Source of the DNA: Alphaproteobacteria bacterium
GTDB taxonomy: Bacteria > Pseudomonadota > Alphaproteobacteria > ATCC43930 > CGMCC-115725
Reading direction: 5' to 3'
Length of the DNA stretch: 64,000 nucleotides
NCBI GenBank assembly: GCA_021325525.1
Contig: JAJPHB010000162.1
Coordinates: 1-64,000, forward strand
Position 1 is the stretch's first letter. Each line of letters begins with the position of its first letter. The notes under the pieces are model-generated. The model ran no database searches, was not told the DNA's origin, and worked only from the letters and a program-made list of their open reading frames with translations. Below are positions 27,381 through 38,235 of this stretch, one piece after another. The translations under genes were made by a program, and so were the position numbers.

Positions 27381-28762
27381 GGGCGCACCTGGCCGTTGCC
27401 GCGGACGAGATATTTGTAAGTCGTGAGCTGCTCGGCGCCGACCGGCCCGCGGGCGTGGAGGCGACCCGTCGAGATGCCGATCTCGGCGCCCATGCCGAAC
27501 TCGCCGCCATCGGCGAATTGCGTCGAGGCGTTCACCATGACGATGGCGCTGTCGACCTCGGCGAGGAAGCGCTCGGCCGCGACGGCATCCTCCGTCACAA
27601 TGGCATCGGTGTGATGCGAGCCGTAGCGGTTGATGTGGTCGATGGCGCCGCCCACCCCGTCGACGATGCGCACCGACAGAATGGCATCCAGATACTCCGT
27701 CCTCCAATCGGCCTCGCTCGCCGGTTCGACGGAAGGATCGAGGGCACGGCAGGCGGCATCGCCGCGCAAGGCGCAGCCGGCTTGCCGCAGATCGGCGAGA
27801 ATGGGCCGCAGATGACTCGCAGCGACGGCAGCATCGACGAGCAGCGTCTCGGCCGCCCCGCAAATGCCCGTCCGGCGCATCTTGGCATTGAGGACCACGG
27901 CGCGCGCCTTGGCGAGGTCGGCGGCCTTGTCGACATAGACATGGCAGATGCCGTCGAGATGGGCGAGGACCGGGATGCGGCTCTCGCGCTGCACCCGCTC
28001 GATGAGCGAGCGCCCGCCGCGCGGCACGATGATATCGATCCATTCCGGCATGGTGAGCATCAGCCCGACGGCGGCGCGGTCGGTCGTCGGCACGAGCTGG
28101 ATGGCGTTTTCCGGAAGTCCGGCGGTCGCCAGCCCACGCCGCAGGCAGGCGACGATCGCCGCCGAGGAGTGAAAGCTCTCCGAGCCGCCGCGCAGGATCG
28201 CGGCATTGCCCGATTTGAGGCAGAGGCCGCCCGCATCGGCCGTCACATTCGGGCGGGATTCGTAAATGATTCCAATGACGCCCAGCGGAACGCTCACACG
28301 CTCGATCAAGAGGCCGTTGGGCCGCGTCCGCCTCTCGAGGAGGCGGCCGACGGGCTCGTGCAGCGCCGCGACCGCTTCGAGCCCCTGCGCCATCGCCTCG
28401 ATGCGCCTCTCGTCGAGGACGAGGCGGTCGCGCATGGCTGGCGAGAGGTCGCGGGCCGCTGAAAGGTCCTGGGCATTCGCCGCGAGAAGCTCGCGAGTAG
28501 CTTCGCGCAGTGCCGCAGCAGAGTCCTGCAAGGCTTTGATCTTGCGTTCAGATGTCGCCGTCGCCAATTGCCGCGCTGCGCTCCGGGCCGCTGCGCCGAT
28601 CGAGGCCATCTGCCGAACCAAACCCAGTTCCGGCCCTCTCCCGCTTGCGGAAGAGCGCAGGGTGAGGGCGTCTCGAAGTGAGTCCGCAGCGCTGCCCTCA
28701 CCCCGACCCTCTCCCGCAAGCGGGAGAGGGGGGAGGATTGTGCCGCTGGCCGCCTTCGCCAT
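27377..28762 (-). CDS. proA: Glutamate-5-semialdehyde dehydrogenase (gamma-glutamyl phosphate reductase)
   Basis: This is the second step of proline synthesis, reducing glutamyl 5-phosphate with NADPH. The catalytic Cys lies in [33 protein letters not shown] and [20 protein letters not shown] are also typical. The full frame gives 461 residues, about 45 more than usual. The excess (roughly residues 10-50) is encoded by a palindromic repeat pair read in frame. Starting at ATG 28609 ([14 protein letters not shown]) gives a normal 410 residues. ATG 28762 lies 3 bases after proB, so it is probably the ancestral start with the repeat inserted behind it. Confidence 0.92.
   Translation of the reverse strand: MAKAASGTILPPLPLAGEGRGEGSAADSLRDALTLRSSASGRGPELGLVRQMASIGAAARSAARQLATATSERKIKALQDSAAALREATRELLAANAQDLSAARDLSPAMRDRLVLDERRIEAMAQGLEAVAALHEPVGRLLERRTRPNGLLIERVSVPLGVIGIIYESRPNVTADAGGLCLKSGNAAILRGGSESFHSSAAIVACLRRGLATAGLPENAIQLVPTTDRAAVGLMLTMPEWIDIIVPRGGRSLIERVQRESRIPVLAHLDGICHVYVDKAADLAKARAVVLNAKMRRTGICGAAETLLVDAAVAASHLRPILADLRQAGCALRGDAACRALDPSVEPASEADWRTEYLDAILSVRIVDGVGGAIDHINRYGSHHTDAIVTEDAVAAERFLAEVDSAIVMVNASTQFADGGEFGMGAEIGISTGRLHARGPVGAEQLTTYKYLVRGNGQVRP
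28634..28730. repeat. Palindromic repeat pair inside the 5' end of proA, copy 4
   Basis: A perfect 11-bp stem CCCTCTCCCGC (28707-28717) pairs with its complement (28720-28730) over a 2-base loop. An imperfect partner at 28634-28656 points the other way. GGGTGAGGG and CCCTCACCC tails lie between them. The element is read in frame by proA as residues like [17 protein letters not shown]. Confidence 0.85.
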
Positions 28763-28765
28763 CTC

Positions 28766-30954
<2,189 letters not shown>

Positions 30955-30968
30955 TCAAACCGGAAAGC

Positions 30969-31019
30969 GACAGGGGGGATGTCGCCATCCCCCCTGTCAC
31001 GGCTGGGCGCTCTGCGCCC
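30969..31019 (-). terminator. Tandem hairpins between rpmA and obgE
   Basis: A perfect 13-bp stem (30969-30981 with 30986-30998) has a 4-base loop. Close by, GGGCGC (31005-31010) pairs with GCGCCC (31014-31019). Reading from rpmA to obgE, the shorter hairpin comes first. No T-run follows, so these may be a partial terminator, an attenuator or an mRNA-processing site that lowers obgE relative to the ribosomal proteins. Confidence 0.6.
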
Positions 31020-31034
31020 GGATGCGAGGAGGGG

Positions 31035-31313
31035 CTATTCGGCGGCCTCCGCCGGCGCCGCGGCCGGCTCGATCGAGATATAGATGCGGTCGCCGCGCCC
31101 GCCATGGAACTTCACCGCGCCCCGGGTCTTGGCGAAGATCGTGTGGTCGCGCCCCATGCCGACATGGGCGCCGGGGTGAAATTTCGTGCCGCGCTGGCGG
31201 ACGATGATGTTGCCGGGGACGACGATCTCGCCGCCGAATTTCTTCACGCCGAGGCGGCGACCGGCGGAATCGCGGCCGTTGCGCGACGAGCCGCCTGCTT
31301 TCTTATGGGCCAT
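31035..31313 (-). CDS. rpmA: 50S ribosomal protein L27
   Basis: This 92-residue protein begins [20 protein letters not shown] and contains [20 protein letters not shown] and [18 protein letters not shown], all standard for L27, which lies near the peptidyl transferase centre. It starts 15 bases after rplU. The C-terminal tail is Ala/Glu-rich as in other alphaproteobacteria. Confidence 0.98.
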   Translation of the reverse strand: MAHKKAGGSSRNGRDSAGRRLGVKKFGGEIVVPGNIIVRQRGTKFHPGAHVGMGRDHTIFAKTRGAVKFHGGRGDRIYISIEPAAAPAEAAE

Positions 31314-31328
31314 GACGAATGCTCCCGC

Positions 31329-31646
31329 TCAGCCCGCGCTGATCGCATCGATCCGCAGAACGGTGATCGCCTGGCGATGGCCGTTCTTGCGGCGGTAGTT
31401 GTGGCGCCGGCGCTTCTTGAAGACGATGATCTTCTCGCCGCGCTTCTGCTCGACCACGGTCGCGCTGACGGAGGCGCCCGGCACGGTCGGCGTCCCGGTC
31501 TTGGCGGCGGCGCCTTCATCGCCGACGGCGAGGACATCGGCGATCTCGATCCTCGAGCCCGGCTCGCCGGCCAGCTTCTCGACGGCGATCACATCGTCCT
31601 TCACGACCCGGTACTGCTTTCCGCCGGTGCGGATCACTGCGAACAT
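31329..31646 (-). CDS. rplU: 50S ribosomal protein L21
   Basis: This 105-residue protein starts [20 protein letters not shown] and contains [20 protein letters not shown], typical of L21, which binds 23S rRNA. ATG 31646 is chosen over the longer open frame to 31706 because it matches the universal N-terminus. It is the first gene of the rplU-rpmA-obgE run. Confidence 0.98.
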   Translation of the reverse strand: MFAVIRTGGKQYRVVKDDVIAVEKLAGEPGSRIEIADVLAVGDEGAAAKTGTPTVPGASVSATVVEQKRGEKIIVFKKRRRHNYRRKNGHRQAITVLRIDAISAG

Positions 31647-31704
31647 GGGCAAATTCTTCGCGCTGGAATGCGTCAGGGCGGGGTATCCCCGTCCAGGGAG
31701 GCGC

Positions 31705-31732
31705 ACTATAGCGGCGATGCCCGAGGTGTCAA
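31705..31732 (-). promoter_or_regulatory. Sigma-70-type promoter of rplU-rpmA
   Basis: On the minus strand TTGACA (31727-31732, a perfect -35) is followed after 16 bases by TATAGT (31705-31710, five of six -10 bases). Transcription should begin near 31698, giving a leader of about 50 bases before rplU. This is the clearest promoter in the window. Confidence 0.8.
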
Positions 31733-31766
31733 TCGTTTTGCCCGGCGGGCTTGCGTCGGTGCCGCA

Positions 31767-32624
31767 TCACTGGGCCAAGCCGAGGCGGCCGTTGTTGAGG
31801 ACGATGGCGTCGCGCTCGAGGACGCGGGCGCGGAAGGAGACGACGGCGCCGTCGGACCACATTTCGGTGCGGATGGTTTCGCCGGGATAAACCGGCGCCG
31901 AGAAACGCACGGCGAGGGTCCCGAAGCGCGCCGGATCATAGTTGCAGACGCCGCGCAACAGGGCGTGGCCGGCGATGCCGAGCGTGCACAGCCCGTGCAG
32001 GATGGGTCGCTCGAAGCCCGCGGCACGCGCGAGATCGGGGTCGGCGTGGATGGGGTTGAGGTCGCCGTTGAGGCGGTAGAGCAGGGCCTGCTGCGGCAGG
32101 GTCGGAAGATCGCAGATCCGGTCGGGCGTTCGCTCCGGAAGAGGGTGGACCGGCCAGGCAGGACCCGAGGGACCGCCGAAACCGCCATCGCCACGGCAGA
32201 AGGCGCTCTGCTCGACCGTGGCGTAGGGCGTGCCTGTCGCGCCGTCGACGATCTCGCGCGTCGAGTAAATGATGGCGCCCTTCCCCGGCCCCTTGTCGAC
32301 GATGCCGGCGACGCGAGTGCGGCCGATGATCTCGCCTTCGACGGGCAGCGGCCGGTGGATCGCCAGGCGCTGCTCGCCGTGGACGATGCGCAGCCAGTCG
32401 ACCCCGCAATCCGCGTCCTTGAGCCAGAAGCCGGGATAGGCCAGCACCGCCGCCATGGTGGGCAGCGCCTGCAAACCTTCCTCATAGAGAAAGCGCAGCT
32501 GCGCTGCATTGCAGGGATCGCCGCCGAGCCCGACGCCCAATGCATAAAGGATACAGTCCCGCTTGGTCAGCGTCTGGCGGACCGGCGGGAAGTGCCGGTT
32601 CATGAGCCGTTCGTAGTCGATCAC
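31767..32624 (-). CDS. MaoC-family enoyl-CoA hydratase
   Basis: This protein of about 285 residues has two hot-dog halves, as in hydratase 2 enzymes that hydrate trans-2-enoyl-CoA to (R)-3-hydroxyacyl-CoA. The N-terminal half starts IDYERLMNRHFPPVRQTLTK and includes YALGVGLGGDPCNAAQLRFL. The catalytic half carries the DxxxxH-type motif in NGDLNPIHADPDLARAAGF followed by PILHGLCTLGIAGHALL. GTG 32624 overlaps the ligase stop as GTGA, so the two are coupled. Confidence 0.88.
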   Translation of the reverse strand: MIDYERLMNRHFPPVRQTLTKRDCILYALGVGLGGDPCNAAQLRFLYEEGLQALPTMAAVLAYPGFWLKDADCGVDWLRIVHGEQRLAIHRPLPVEGEIIGRTRVAGIVDKGPGKGAIIYSTREIVDGATGTPYATVEQSAFCRGDGGFGGPSGPAWPVHPLPERTPDRICDLPTLPQQALLYRLNGDLNPIHADPDLARAAGFERPILHGLCTLGIAGHALLRGVCNYDPARFGTLAVRFSAPVYPGETIRTEMWSDGAVVSFRARVLERDAIVLNNGRLGLAQ

Positions 32625-34240
32625 GGCGGCGAAGGCCGAGAGGAGGCAGCAACCGCCTCCGCCGCCATCTGGCGGAGCTTCACGCGCTGGATCTTGGTGC
32701 CGTTGGCGCTGGGCGTCGTCGGGAACGCGTCGAGGGCGAGGATGCGCTCGGGAACTTTGAACCGGGCAAGGCCCTCGGCGCAGTGCTGCCGCAGCGTCGC
32801 CTCGTCGAAGGCGGCGCCGGCGCGGAGCGTGACGAAGGCGACGGCGGCGGGCCGACCGCCGGCGGTGACGCCCACAACTTGGCAGCCATCGATCGCGGGA
32901 TGGCGCTGGAGATGCGCTTCGATCTCGGCCGGCGCCACGAGATAGCCGCCGAGGCGCAGCACGTCCCCCATCCGCGTCTCGAAGACGAAGCCGCCATCGC
33001 CGGTCAGGCGTCCGAGGTCGCCGCTCCTTACCCAGCCGTCTTCGGTGATGGCCGACGCCGTCGCCTCGGGGTTGCCGAAATAACCGGCCATGAGGCTCGC
33101 GCCCTTGAGCTCGATCTCGCCGCTCTCGCCTGCTGGCAGCAGGCGGCCGCTCTCGGGATCGCGGATGCGGACGGCGTAGTCCTCGGCGACCGGCACCCCT
33201 CCGGCAAGGCCGCGCCGCGCGGCGGGCGCGTCGAGCGGCTGGAGCGCGAAGAGCGCCTGCACCTCGCTCGCGCCATAGAGGCCGACGAGGCGCAGCCCGC
33301 GCGCCTCCGCCGTTTCGACGATATCGCCGAGCCCCGGATTGAAGGCGGCGAAACCGCAGAAGCGGAGGGTGGGGAAGGGCACGGGTTCCGAGCATGCCGC
33401 GAGGAGCCGCGCGACCATCTCGTCGCTGCCGTTGAACTGCGTAACCGCGTGGCGGCGGATGAGGCGGGTCGACTCCTCCGCCTCGAAGCGCGCCGGCATG
33501 ACGAGGGGGGCGCCGGCGGCGATTGCCGCCATCGCCTGGGCGAAGCCGAAGACGCCGCAAAGCGGCAATGCCTGGAGGATGGTGCTGCCCGGCGCGTCGT
33601 AGCCGAAGCGGCGGGCGACGTGGCGGGCGTGGCTGACGACGCTGTAATGATCATGGAGCACGAATTTCGGCGCTTTCGTCGTGCCCGAGGTGGTGAAGAT
33701 GATGCTGCCGACCGGCCCCGCGCCGCGGTCGCCCTCATAGGACGCGGCGGCGCGGAGGCTCTCATAGGCGAGGACCGGCTTGCCGGGGATCGTCGGCGCC
33801 GCGCCGCCGCCATAGGCGATGATGCGCTCGAGGCGACACAGCGCCCCGGGATCGAGCGCCGCCAGGGTGGCGGGGAAATCGGCTCCGCCGAAGCTCGGCC
33901 AGAAGACGAGAAGCCGGGCGCCGGAGCGATCCAGGATGTCGGCGATCTCGGCGCTGCGGAAGCGCGTGTTGACGGCGACGATAATGGCGCCGAGCCGGGC
34001 GCAGGCGAAATAGAGAGCGAGCCAGGCGGGCGCGTTCGGCAGCCAGAGAGCGACGCGGTCGCCGGCGCCGATGCCGAGATCGGCGAGGCCGCGCGCAACC
34101 CGCCGGCTCTCCTCGTCAAGGGCCTGATAGCTCCAGCTCCGGCCCTCGCAGATGAGCGCCGCAGCATCGGGCGTCGCCTCGGCGCGCATCGCCAGGAACC
34201 GGCCGAGGCTGTCCGATTGTCGTGACCCAGGAACCGACAC
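32621..34240 (-). CDS. AMP-dependent acyl-CoA synthetase
   Basis: This ANL-superfamily ligase of about 539 residues carries the P-loop-like IIFTTSGTTKAPKFVLHD, GLYGASEVQALFAL, GWVRSGDLGRLTGDGGFVFE and the C-terminal lid with GTKIQRVKLRQM containing the adenylation Lys. GTG 34240 is preferred because a GAGGGA ribosome site precedes it; TTG 34258 is the longer option. Coupled to a MaoC hydratase, it probably activates a carboxylic acid for beta-oxidation-like steps. The substrate is unknown. Confidence 0.9.
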   Translation of the reverse strand: MSVPGSRQSDSLGRFLAMRAEATPDAAALICEGRSWSYQALDEESRRVARGLADLGIGAGDRVALWLPNAPAWLALYFACARLGAIIVAVNTRFRSAEIADILDRSGARLLVFWPSFGGADFPATLAALDPGALCRLERIIAYGGGAAPTIPGKPVLAYESLRAAASYEGDRGAGPVGSIIFTTSGTTKAPKFVLHDHYSVVSHARHVARRFGYDAPGSTILQALPLCGVFGFAQAMAAIAAGAPLVMPARFEAEESTRLIRRHAVTQFNGSDEMVARLLAACSEPVPFPTLRFCGFAAFNPGLGDIVETAEARGLRLVGLYGASEVQALFALQPLDAPAARRGLAGGVPVAEDYAVRIRDPESGRLLPAGESGEIELKGASLMAGYFGNPEATASAITEDGWVRSGDLGRLTGDGGFVFETRMGDVLRLGGYLVAPAEIEAHLQRHPAIDGCQVVGVTAGGRPAAVAFVTLRAGAAFDEATLRQHCAEGLARFKVPERILALDAFPTTPSANGTKIQRVKLRQMAAEAVAASSRPSPP

Positions 34241-34561
34241 CTCTCCCTCTTGCCTCAACTGGCGCGATCCGCCGATCTTGCCATCATATGGCGCGACCCT
34301 CCCGTACCGGAAGGCGAGACGTCCGGGCGATTGGAATATCGCCCCGTTTTGCAGCGCGTCCTCTGCGCGCGATATTCGGCAGAGACTATTTCCGCTGGAT
34401 GCAAGGACTGTCGGTAGATTTTACAGATTTGCGAGATGGTCGGGAGATGAGCGGGCTAAGGTCTTGTGAGGGCTTGATCGCGGGAGCTGGTACGGAATTT
34501 GCAAAGCTCTGTTGAGCAGCTTCTGCAAGCTGCATCGGGGATTTTGTCAAGGGAGTCGCAA
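34241..34561. other. Intergenic region before the PEP-CTERM gene
   Basis: This is about 320 bases between divergent genes. It is less GC-rich than the flanks, especially at 34370-34560. An AGGGAG ribosome site lies at the right end, 8 bases before ATG 34562. I see no convincing coding frame and no clear -35/-10 pair. Confidence 0.5.
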
Positions 34562-35302
34562 ATGAGAATCTTCCGGCGGCGTCTCGGCATGGGCGGCCTG
34601 GCGACAGCCGCGGCAGGCTTCGGCGCAGCGCTCACTCTTCTCGCACCGTCGTCTGGCGCGACGACCTTCGACACGACCCCGTCCTGGGACGGGTCTGCCT
34701 TCATCTCTTCTTGGGGGCCGGGTGGTACTCAAACATATGGCGAGACCTTTATCGCGCCATCCGACAGCACTTTGCAGAGCTTCACCTTCTATCTTCGCTC
34801 GGACTCCGGGACGACCACCTTCCAGGCCGATGTCTACGCATGGTCGGGCAATCTGAAGGGCGGCAACTCGCCGCAAGGCGCGACGGGACCAGCGCTCTTC
34901 ACCAGCCCCAATATGTCACTCACCGCGAACGGAAGCTTTCAGACGGTGACCGTGAACACGGGCGGCGTCAGCTTGACGCCGGGGCATGCCTATGTGGCGC
35001 TGCTCACGACCTCGGATCCCGCCTCGATCCTGGCCAATACGGGAAGCTTTCAGAGCTGGGAGTGGGGCGACACTCAGCTTACCCATGTCGCCAATGATGG
35101 CGGCGGTGGTTTCAATTTTTACAACAACGCGACCTCGTCCGAGCTCAACACGACGAGCTGGGACGATTTCAGCGATTTCGGCGACCTCGCCTGGAAGGCC
35201 GTGTTCGGCCCGTCCGTGGCGGTTCCCGAGCCCACGGCGCTCAGCATCATCCTTGTCGGGCTCGCCGGCCTCGGTTTCGCTCGTCGCCGCAAGAGCGTTT
35301 AG
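34562..35302 (+). CDS. Secreted PEP-CTERM sorting-domain protein
   Basis: This 246-residue protein has an N-terminal signal peptide (residues 1-33, with LATAAAGFGAALTLLAPSSG). The mature domain is Ser/Thr/Gly-rich and of beta-sandwich type. The C-terminal sorting signal is complete: a VPEPTALS motif, a hydrophobic segment (IILVGLAGLGF) and a basic tail (ARRRKSV). Such proteins are cut and processed by exosortase at the inner membrane and travel to the surface in EPS-forming bacteria. An exosortase gene lies about 17.5 kb away but is broken by a stop codon. It has its own strong terminator, so it is probably monocistronic. Confidence 0.88.
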   Translation: MRIFRRRLGMGGLATAAAGFGAALTLLAPSSGATTFDTTPSWDGSAFISSWGPGGTQTYGETFIAPSDSTLQSFTFYLRSDSGTTTFQADVYAWSGNLKGGNSPQGATGPALFTSPNMSLTANGSFQTVTVNTGGVSLTPGHAYVALLTTSDPASILANTGSFQSWEWGDTQLTHVANDGGGGFNFYNNATSSELNTTSWDDFSDFGDLAWKAVFGPSVAVPEPTALSIILVGLAGLGFARRRKSV

Positions 35303-35325
35303 GCTTAGATCTTACGGTCATTGCG

Positions 35326-35352
35326 ACGGCGGCCCTTCGGGGCCGCCGTTTC
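35326..35352 (+). terminator. Rho-independent terminator of the PEP-CTERM gene
   Basis: ACGGCGGCCC (35326-35335) pairs perfectly with GGGCCGCCGT (35340-35349) over a stable TTCG tetraloop, followed by TTCGTT. It lies 23 bases after the stop codon and faces the convergent cyclase gene. Confidence 0.85.
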
Positions 35353-35369
35353 GTTGCCCAGATCGGGGC

Positions 35370-36419
35370 TTACACCGTCGCGACCGGCGTCACCGGCGAG
35401 CCGACGGCGCCCGGCAGGCGGAGCGGCGGGGCGGTCAGGAGGAAGCGCGAGCGCCGGTGCTGGCGCAGCCAGTCGGCGAGCTCCGAGAGATACCAGAGTT
35501 CGCCGAGATTGACGCCGAGGCGGAAGAGGCAATGGGCGTGGAGCGGCAGGGCGGCGCAGCTCGGCCCGTCGCAATCGCGCGAGGGATGCGCCTCGACCGC
35601 GTAATTGTCCGAGATGAGCGCGACAAGGCCGCTCTCCGTCACCCATTGCTGCAGCTTCTCGTCGCGGCCGTCGAGGACGGCGCAGGAATTGGCGAGCCGC
35701 TCGGGATCGGGCCGGCGGTTCATCTCGAGGATGACGCGGTCGAAGCCGGTGCGCAGGCAGACGAGATCGCCCGGCTCGACGACGACCCCGTCCGCCGCTA
35801 TGACGGCCATCAGCGTGTCATGATCGACCCATTTCCGTTCGCGGCCGAAATGCGCTTCGAGGTCGATCATGACGCCGCGTCCCTGGATGCAGCTTCGCGC
35901 CATGTTCTCGATCCCGAGCGCCCTTGCCCCCGAGGTAGCATTGCACGGCGCCTCGCCTCCGCCGCTATAGTCGACGGGTCCTATCACGTCCCTGCCCGCG
36001 CGGTAGCCGTTGTAATAGACCATCTCGGCAACGCCGTCGCCATCGGCGTCGAAGAGCTGCCCGACATGGGCGAGGCTGTCCCACTGCGTCGAATATTGCA
36101 GCGTGATGACCGCGACATCGTCGCTGATGACGTCGGTATGGCGCGGGTCGTGCCGGCTCAGCGGATAGTTCATCACCGGCTTGCCCTCGCGCCGCGTCGG
36201 TTCGAGGCGGGGCGGATGGCGGCGCGGGTTGAGAAGATTGCCGCCCGGGTAGTCGAGCGGCAGGCTGAGGCAGAAGCTCCGCCCCTCGCGAACCTCGGCG
36301 ACGCCCTCCAGCACCTTGATAGGCGTCAGCAGGTTGAGCCGGCCCAATTGGTCGTCCGGCCCGAAATCGCCCCAGTTCGATCCTGGCGGGCGCTCCTTCC
36401 ATCGTGGGCTTCGGTTCAT
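35370..36419 (-). CDS. Cyclase family protein (kynurenine formamidase-like fold)
   Basis: This 349-residue protein of the metal-dependent cyclase family has a central metal site in TQWDSLAHVGQLFDADGDG, resembling the HxGTHxDxxxH region although written differently. It also has GRGVMIDLEAHF, VEPGDLVCLRTGF and DNYAVEAHPSRD. Members include arylformamidases and many uncharacterised hydrolases; the substrate is unknown. ATG 36419 follows a GAGGGGAG ribosome site. No tryptophan catabolic gene is nearby. Confidence 0.8.
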   Translation of the reverse strand: MNRSPRWKERPPGSNWGDFGPDDQLGRLNLLTPIKVLEGVAEVREGRSFCLSLPLDYPGGNLLNPRRHPPRLEPTRREGKPVMNYPLSRHDPRHTDVISDDVAVITLQYSTQWDSLAHVGQLFDADGDGVAEMVYYNGYRAGRDVIGPVDYSGGGEAPCNATSGARALGIENMARSCIQGRGVMIDLEAHFGRERKWVDHDTLMAVIAADGVVVEPGDLVCLRTGFDRVILEMNRRPDPERLANSCAVLDGRDEKLQQWVTESGLVALISDNYAVEAHPSRDCDGPSCAALPLHAHCLFRLGVNLGELWYLSELADWLRQHRRSRFLLTAPPLRLPGAVGSPVTPVATV

Positions 36420-36574
36420 GCCGTCACTCCCCTCGATCCCTGTCGCGGATTTCATCTGGCTGCAAGCCCGAGTTCATCATCCGGACCCATCTCTCACTCG
36501 TAAGGTGGCCCGGACCGCCTCTTTGTCGTGCATGGCGCGGGCCGCCTCCGTCAATCGCGAAGAGGAGATGGATT

Positions 36575-36892
36575 ATGAATCGCATCGGATTGACAGCTAT
36601 CAGCGCAGCCTTCCTCATCGGCGCCGTCGGCAGCGCTATGGCGGCCGGGACGACGTCGGCGAGCGGCAACTCGGCGCCCGCGACGATGATGCAGCATCGA
36701 GCCGATCGTTACCGCGACACTGCCGGCGATCGCTATACTCAAGCATTGAACCTGCTCGAGGCCAAGGGCTATACGGGCATCGAGAATTTCGCGGCGAAGG
36801 GGCAGGGGTTCACGGCCTACGCCTGGCATAACGGAAAGCGTGTCGCGGTGTCGGTCGATCCGACGACCGGGCAGATTCAAAGCGGGACCTGA
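36575..36892 (+). CDS. Small secreted PepSY-like protein
   Basis: This 105-residue protein has a cleavable signal peptide ending GSAMAAG. The C-terminal part resembles one PepSY/YpeB repeat (YTQALNLLEAKGYTGIENF, then GKRVAVSVDPTTGQIQ). An AGAGGAGA ribosome site precedes ATG 36575. Such proteins are periplasmic and often of unknown role. A palindromic hairpin at 36948-36974 may end the transcript. Confidence 0.7.
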   Translation: MNRIGLTAISAAFLIGAVGSAMAAGTTSASGNSAPATMMQHRADRYRDTAGDRYTQALNLLEAKGYTGIENFAAKGQGFTAYAWHNGKRVAVSVDPTTGQIQSGT

Positions 36893-36947
36893 AGACGCCG
36901 CGCCGCGATGGCCTGAGGGCCCTTCCGAGCGCAAGCCCGAGCACCGA

Positions 36948-36974
36948 GCCCCTCCTCCCGCGAGGGGGAGGGGC
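36948..36974. repeat. Short palindromic repeat, copy 5 (single)
   Basis: GCCCCTCCTCCC folds against GGGGGAGGGGC around a short GCGA loop. It looks like a single member of the CCCTCTCCCC family and may end transcription of the PepSY-like gene. Confidence 0.55.
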
Positions 36975-37069
36975 AACGATGCGGCCGCAGCGATCGCTGA
37001 TGCCGCGCCGCCCGATGTCCGTTATTCTCATGCGCGCGTGCAAGAGGCGGGACAGGAGGGGAGGGCGCG

Positions 37070-37288
37070 GTGAAGCCATCGGAAGTGGCGCGTTTGCAGC
37101 GGTATCTGCGCGACAAGTTCGGCACGGAGCGGATCGTTCTCGGCCCGAAGACCCGCAAGGACGGGTCGGTCGAGGTCAGCCTCGGCGGCGAGTTCATCGG
37201 CATCATCTATCGCGACGAAGAGGATGGCGAGGTCTCCTACGCCTTCCACATGGCGATCATGGAGATGGACCTTCCGCCAGCGGCATGA
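37070..37288 (+). CDS. DUF3126 family protein
   Basis: This 72-residue protein (MKPSEVARLQRYLRDKFGTE, IIYRDEEDGEVSYAFHMAIM) matches a small conserved family found almost only in alphaproteobacteria. No function is known. The start is GTG 37070 with an AGGAGGGGAGGG ribosome site close upstream. It lies 33 bases before the YdcF-like gene. Confidence 0.85.
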   Translation: MKPSEVARLQRYLRDKFGTERIVLGPKTRKDGSVEVSLGGEFIGIIYRDEEDGEVSYAFHMAIMEMDLPPAA

Positions 37289-37321
37289 GCGGCGCGCCCT
37301 CGGCGGCAGGCTCATGAGCCG

Positions 37322-38152
37322 ATGAGCCTTCGCTATCTTGTCTGGTCGGCGCTGGCGCCGGGCAACCTCCTCGCCCTTGCCTTGGCCGTGGGCGCGCTGC
37401 TGGCCCTGTCGGGGCGCCGCCGCGCCGGGCGCATCCTCATCGGCATTGCAACGCTCGGATTCGTGCTCTTCCTTGTTCTCCCCCTCGGCCGCTGGGCGAT
37501 GGCGCCGCTGGAGAACCGTTTTGCCGCGCCGCGCCTGTCGCAGCCGGCGGACGGCATCTTGCTGCTGACGGGCGCCATCAATGTCGGCGAGACGCTTGCC
37601 CGTGATCAGCCGGTCTTCTGGGGATATGCCGAGCGGATCACGATGACCGCCGCGCTCGCGCGCCGCTTTCCGAAAGCGACGATCCTGATCAGCGGCGGCT
37701 CCAATCATCGGGGCTGGCCGAGCGAAGCTTCGGTCCATCGCGATCTGCTGGCCGCCATCGGCGTCGATCCCGGCCGCATCCGCCTCGAGGAGCGATCCCG
37801 TAACACCTGCGAAAGCGCGATCGAAAGCAAGCGCGCCGCTGAGGGGGCGGCGGGCCAGCGTTGGCTGCTCGTGACCTCCGCCTTTCATTTGCCGCGCGCC
37901 GTCGCCTGTTTCCGCCATGCCGGCTGGACGATCATTCCTTATCCGGCCGGCTATGAGGTGAAGGGAAGCGGCGGCTTGCCGTCGCTGGCCGACAACCTGC
38001 ATCTCTTCCACCTCGCGCTGCATGAATGGAGCGGCCTTCTCGCCTATCGCCTGATGGGCATGACCGACGAGATCTTTCCGGCGCCGCTGTCGGCGGCGGG
38101 CGCGTCGCCGGCCGCCACTCCGATCGCCGCCGCGCCGCAAAGTCCGGGCTGA
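37322..38152 (+). CDS. YdcF/ElyC-type membrane protein (DUF218)
   Basis: This 276-residue protein has two N-terminal membrane helices (about 8-60) and a DUF218 domain: DGILLLTGAINVGETLARDQ, ATILISGGSNHR, EERSRNTCESAIESKRAAE and LLVTSAFHLPRAVACFRHAG. Members such as ElyC and SanA act in envelope and lipid-carrier homeostasis. The C-terminus is Ala/Pro-rich. It precedes a lipid-linked sugar transferase gene, in keeping with an envelope role. Confidence 0.88.
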   Translation: MSLRYLVWSALAPGNLLALALAVGALLALSGRRRAGRILIGIATLGFVLFLVLPLGRWAMAPLENRFAAPRLSQPADGILLLTGAINVGETLARDQPVFWGYAERITMTAALARRFPKATILISGGSNHRGWPSEASVHRDLLAAIGVDPGRIRLEERSRNTCESAIESKRAAEGAAGQRWLLVTSAFHLPRAVACFRHAGWTIIPYPAGYEVKGSGGLPSLADNLHLFHLALHEWSGLLAYRLMGMTDEIFPAPLSAAGASPAATPIAAAPQSPG

Positions 38153-38235
38153 GCGCCCGCGCCCTTCGCGTGGTTGAAAACCGGCGGGCGAGGGCGTATC
38201 GATGGCCGCATCGCGAAGGAAAGGCAGGCATCTTC

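Noticed and set aside
34222-34515. A 97-residue frame upstream of the PEP-CTERM gene
   Set aside because: There is no ribosome site or family resemblance, and it crosses the ligase start on the other strand; it looks like chance.
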